In this document: piece after piece, positions 58,931 to 64,000 of the stretch
Layout: each line of letters starts with the position of its first letter
Position numbering within the stretch: position 1 is the stretch's first letter
Translations under genes and position numbers: made by a program
Notes under the pieces: model-generated
The model's database searches: none
What the model was told of the DNA's origin: nothing
What the model saw: only the letters and a program-made list of their open reading frames with translations
DNA from: Amblyornis subalaris
Lineage: Eukaryota; Chordata; Aves; Passeriformes; Ptilonorhynchidae
DNA length: 64,000 nt
NCBI GenBank assembly: GCA_018881555.1
Contig: JACAXG010000026.1
Span: 7,925,825-7,989,824, forward strand
Direction: 5' to 3'

Positions 58931-61900
58931 ATCAGGGCTTATGTTTCCACCTAGATGTTTTCATTAGAATTACCACAGTGAGAAGAGGGCATTGTGGCAG
59001 AGAGAATCCCAGGTGTTTTTTCCTTTAATCATGCCTTTGAATAATTTTTTGTCTTTTTCTTGTACACCCATTTTCCCTTATAAACACATAGTCTAGTAAA
59101 AAAACACTTTAGTATATATCACTTTTAAAGGAGTGTATTCAAGGTAACTGACAGAACTCCTTAAAGAAGTAAAGTTCTTAGCTATATTAAGTTGATCCTT
59201 TATAATATTTTCGAGCATACTCCAGTTTAAGATAACATTAAAGAGTTTTATTTTTAACATATTTAAAAATTATTTTTGAAAGGCCACATTTTTGCATGTA
59301 AAATTTACAATTCAAAAACATCAAGTGAATTAATTCAGAACTTATAATGTTTTAATTTCCCAAGATTATTTAATATATTTTTTACTGATATGAACAGTTA
59401 AGTGTAATGTTGGTGACATGATATGTGCAGTAAAATAGTCAGTAGACACGCTGGTGATTTTTGATTTAACTGCATTTTTCTTTCTCCTCTTGTCCCATTT
59501 CAGGGAATTAACTTACAGAAGTGTCATGCAATAAAAAGATAAAAGTTTTCATTACAAGTTGTTGGGAACTAAAAATTAGCTGCAAATACACCAGACATTA
59601 AAGGAAATCCTCTGGAAATGAGAGGGTATGATTTTTTTTTTTCCTTGAATTTTTTTTGAACTCCACAAGAGGATAAATTGCATTCAAACCATAATGGATA
59701 TGGAACATTTTAATTTATTTTAAAAACTTTGCCAAAATAGTATTTGAAATTTTAAAATAAAATCATTTTTATTAATTTTGACAGTCATTTTGGTTGTGCA
59801 TCAGATTATTCAGTTGGTAATTTCCTGATGGTGGGCCCCAGATATTTATGGGCAGAAAATCTGTACTTTTTAAGGAGAGAGTGCAGCTCCTGAACATAGT
59901 TTTTCTTTTTTGTGTGTGTGTCATTTGTCTAAAGAAAGTTGGATAGTAGAGTGTCTGTATGTTTAAATGAGGAAGGAATGCTTAAGCTGGAGACTTCAGA
60001 ATGACAACAGATTGAGAGGAGGACTTCACTGTGAGATCAGTGCTTTATTGCCTTTTTTTCCTGTGACCTCAATTCTTCAGGCATTAAAGCAGTACCTGGA
60101 TTTGTGATGTGGGTTTATGAATACCCAAATAATTATCACTTATTTGCTTGAAAAGGTATTTCAGGTGCACCTCATCTGTGAAACTTGGCATGTGTGAATT
60201 TTGCTTTTTTTTGAACAGAAGCAGCATGTGACTTGCACAACAAAATGAACCTTAATCGGTGTTAACCTCTCCAGCAAACAGATGTTTGTCAGTCAGCAAG
60301 CATGAAATAAGTAACAATCTCCCTCGGTCGTACTGTTTTTGATACAGACAGTTAAGTCTAAAGACAAGTATTATAAAGTGTAGTATATGAGGAGGAAGTT
60401 GATATATCTCTTAAAAAACCATAAGATGAGTGAACTTGATCATCATCTTGTTGTCACTCTTGACCCTAAATGGTTTTGTCAAACAGTAAAACTCAGATCT
60501 GTACTCCCTTCAGGACTGTGAAGGTTGACTGGCGGTAATATTTTTCTTTAAATCCATTCACCGGAAAAGAAGGGTTCTTGCATTAAACGGCTCCACATGA
60601 TGCACACTGTTAACTTGAGAAGTCAACCTTCCATGCTGGTGCGGATTTTCAAAATAGGATATTAGCAACAATACTCCACTCGCTAGTTTCTCAGCTTAGA
60701 TTAAGAAAACATTTTTTAAAAATTGGTATCTTTTCAGGTATTTGAATTTTTTTTTTTTTAATCAAGTTTAAGAAAATAGTCTTCACAGTCATGGGAAGAA
60801 ATCTGCTCTGAGTATCTCTAAAATGCACTCTTTGGTACAATTTAGAATATTTTAGATATATTGGATTTAAAAGTTTAAATAACATTACAATGATCTTTGT
60901 GTATATATGGGCTCTTCAAATATTGTATTTTATTTTCTAGTTTCCTAAAGAATCAAATATTATTGTTTCTTTATGATGCAACTTTGAAAATGCTTATGTA
61001 CCCGGCTTTGTTCCAGTGTTTCAGCTTATGATGTAAAGTCTGCTGGAAGTGATCCAGATATCATAGTTTAATTATTGGGCTAATTAATGCATAAACTTTC
61101 ATTTTCAAAATAGAATATAATGAGGATTATTCTTAATGTAAGTGAATTTTTTCTGAATTTTGCGTCTTTATTTTTGTCCTTAAGGCTGGAATGTATATTA
61201 CCTCCCTTTGTATATTCATAATAATATTTAGAAAGATAAATACTCTTATGGAGTAATTTTATTTCATGTGGGAATGTAGGTAAGTTACTCTTGTTATTAC
61301 TCTTTAAAAAAAAATATTAGTAATTTTGTATACAGCACATTGAAAATTCATTTAGACTTTGGTGCTGCACTGTGCTGTGAATGTGCCACTAACATTTTGC
61401 GAAGTTTGGGAAAGAATTTAAGACACTTTACACAATATTTATTCCCTGCCATACTATTGCCTTAGTGCCAGTAGCAAACAACCACGATACAAAATCTTTA
61501 CTGTAAATGTGCTGTGATACTCAGCCTCTACAGAGGAATAGAGGCACTCTGCCTTCTTTCCTGAAGGTGTGAACACATTCTCTGCCATTTCAAAGCTTTT
61601 TTCTCAAGATCTTCTCCCTTTTTATCATCTGCCAAACCTGGAAGATTTGGTCTCATATTTTTTCCTCTGCTCTTGAGGTAGTGAAGTTATTCCTGTGGCT
61701 TCAGACCTGATTTGTTTCTAATGGCACAGTGACAGTCATGGTATGTGTGAGCTTTCCTAGGCTGAGACTTCCTCAGCACCTTGGGTGCAGGTTTTCAGAC
61801 TTCCCCTTAGCACTTAGGTTGGTTTTTTTTTCATTATTTGATCATTTACTTTTGCAGTACTTTGGATATTAGGTACAGCATTACATTGACCTTTTTCTCA

Positions 61901-64000
61901 TGCTTCTTCCTTTCTAGCTTGTCCACTGCTCTGATCAGATTTCTCTTCTAACCACTCTTTCATTTTTCTTGTTCACACATGAAAGGTTCCCTATTGGTCT
62001 GGTCAACTCGATGAAAAATGTGTGTCTTTTTTGTGTTCTAAAATGCCTGGAAAAGGCATGTGCTGCACTTCTCAAGGTGTTAGATCTTGCACTAAGAGAG
62101 TTTAATGGCTCTAGTTAATCAGGGTGTAGGAATCCTCAGTTGAAGTGGATCTCATGAGGAAAAGCTGCACTCATAATGGGGATCTTGGAACACTTCTAAG
62201 GAAAAAAGTGCTCCATTCTTCTTTACTGTTGCCGTGTAAATGCCCTTAGATGTTACTTCAAATGTCACTTTATTTTATGGGGTTATAACAGCAGGAGTGT
62301 TAGAGAATGAAGACTTCTGTACTCTGGAGTGAGTGACTCTTTGTTAGGGAGAAAATGGAGGAAGTGAGGTGTTTTCTATTTTTTTTTTCCTTTACTTAAC
62401 TCCACTTTCTTTCTAAATGGAGCATCTGAGACGAATATTTAAGAATTCTACTTCAGCAGAATGGGTATTTTAAGCCCTAGTGAGGAGAGAGAACAGAGCA
62501 ATATGTGATACTTAACTCAGTGTTGGAGATTTTTTGTGAAATCTCTGCAAAGGATAGAAGTGATGTTCAGTTCCAGAAGAGCTGGAACAAAAACGAATCC
62601 TATACTGAAAGGAACTGCGACCTCACTCCTTTTGGACAGCAGAGGCAAGATACAGTTGAGGATCTGTCTCTGTCCTATTGAAATGGCAGTCCCTGCTCTG
62701 TTGTAACAGAATGGCTCTGGATGCTTGGGCACTTCCTGGCAGAAGTCAGTGTGACCAAGATGTTGTACCTTTTCTGTGTATAAAGTGTTTCTTCTGAGAG
62801 AGCTTGAGGAGGAGTTATTCATTATTCTAAATAGTCAGTTACTCCCTATATCCTCTTTAAAATTGTGAAATGGCATTAAAAAAAAACAAACCAAAACCAC
62901 ATTATCATATAATGTAGTTCTCCATTTCAGGTGCTGATTACCTAGAAAAAAAGGAGCAATCCCTTCTGTCTTCTGTCAACATTTACTTTATTATATAATA
63001 GGAAATCCAAGTGGAAGAGGACACAGGAGAAAGTGAAGCAAGTTGAGTAACTATGTGAAAATCTATCAAAACCTCCATACTAGTAATGTATTAAAATTAG
63101 CACGAACAAAAAATTTCCTCCTTGTTCGGTGCCATATGCTGCCTTTTTGTTGTTAAAACACTTTGAATTTTTTATCAAAAACACAGGAAATCATTTAACT
63201 AAAATACGTTTCATTTCTGCTGTATCAGAATACATGGATTGGATCAGAGGGAGCAATAAATCCACCAAAACATAAAGGAAGATGATGCCACTGAATTAAA
63301 GCCTAAGTATATAACAGTGGTGAGAGGATCTTGGAGACAGGTTGCAAAGATATTTTCTGGTGAGAAAGATTGTTTTAAAACCTTAACCCTTTTCAGTTTG
63401 CCATATGTGTAACACACCACTTGAATGACTTATGGGTATATTTTCCAGTGCTGACACAAACCGCATCTCTTTTGAATGCTCAAGTTCTGAGTGGTGGCTG
63501 TCTTGATTCTCCACCTTACATAGAGTCTTAGGAATGATTATTTCAAAATTTTTTTGAACATCATTTTTCAGTTTTTGCACGAAAGAGGGAGACTAAATAT
63601 GGTTTTCTTGATGCATATGTTAGTGCAGTGGATTGTGACAGATTTAATTCTCTATTGCATCAGGCACTAGAGTGATTCCGGTTAATTACTTTCTGGAATT
63701 TGCTTTTAGGAATATCTTTCAGAAGAGTTCCTCAGCCATTTATGACCAAATCTTACAGAAGGCTGATGATTGTCATATGTAAGCAAGACACAGTTAGGAA
63801 AAACACATCTTCCTATCACTTTCTATTTTTATTGAAATCTTTATCTTATTCTGTAAGAAGAAAATATTTTACATACTTCACAATGTACTTGAGAATTATT
63901 TTCTTTTTTCAGAATTAGTATTAGTTTTGCATCAATTGTTTTGCGTATTTTATGTCATAACATTTCCAACTCAATATCTCTATAAAATGAATAACAATTT
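58931..64000. other. Unique AT-rich non-coding DNA
   Basis: No confident gene or interspersed repeat recognised. Minus-strand open frames at 62517-62822 (101 codons) and 63383-63580 (65 codons) look moderately protein-like, but I find no convincing pair of splice sites and no recognisable family. A T run lies at about 60749-60761. Confidence 0.5.

Noticed and set aside
62517..62822. 101-codon minus-strand frame as a gene
   Set aside because: It has no recognisable domain, no promoter or Kozak context that stands out, and no convincing splice-site pair.
1..64000. tRNA, rRNA, spliceosomal RNA or CRISPR array
   Set aside because: I looked by eye for tRNA B-box words, U6-like sequence and regularly spaced repeats and found none. 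The periodic features are simple tandem duplications or microsatellites.

Overview
The window looks like bird nuclear DNA: AT-rich, mostly unique, non-coding sequence scattered with CR1 non-LTR retrotransposons (LINEs). I recognise no L1, Alu or other mammal-type young repeats. The CR1 copies are 5'-truncated, lie in both orientations and usually end in the short ATTCTATG-type tail typical of avian CR1. Several closely similar copies (around 9.1, 28.3, 37.3, 40.2 and 47.1 kb) suggest a subfamily that was active in this lineage; a neoavian bird is plausible but is an inference. Nothing resembles a bacterial, phage or organellar genome.

Layout. 0-12.6 kb: unique AT-rich DNA with two CR1 copies (3981-4573 minus, 9062-9615 plus) and a possible ancient MIR-like SINE near 5.8 kb. 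12.6-13.5 kb: an old, decayed LINE reverse-transcriptase relic, interrupted by a 63-bp tandem duplication. 13.5-31 kb: unique DNA with three CR1 fragments (17.5, 26.7, 28.3 kb) and several exon-like open segments that I cannot assemble into a gene. 31.05-31.72 kb: an antisense relic of the CR1 endonuclease domain. 31.7-37.3 kb: unique. 37.3-41.2 kb: a CR1-dense patch with four insertions in both orientations. 41-52.7 kb: unique DNA with two more CR1 copies facing tail to tail. 52.68-54.57 kb: the longest element, a 1.9-kb CR1 carrying a broken reverse transcriptase and a complete 3' end. 54.6-64 kb: unique DNA with one GC-rich block at 58.7 kb.

Genes. I find no protein-coding gene, tRNA, rRNA, CRISPR array or recognisable snRNA that I can call with confidence. 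Most open reading frames are short chance frames or lie inside CR1 copies. A handful of segments have a good splice acceptor, an open frame and sometimes a good donor. They occur on both strands, their phases do not chain, and I recognise none of the peptides, so they are listed only as low-confidence exon candidates. The window is best read as intergenic or intronic DNA. I found no convincing novel biological system. The items most worth a second look are the exon candidates, the two ancient LINE domain relics, the GC-rich block at 58.7 kb, the inverted CR1 cluster and a 10-kb block of single-base ambiguities.
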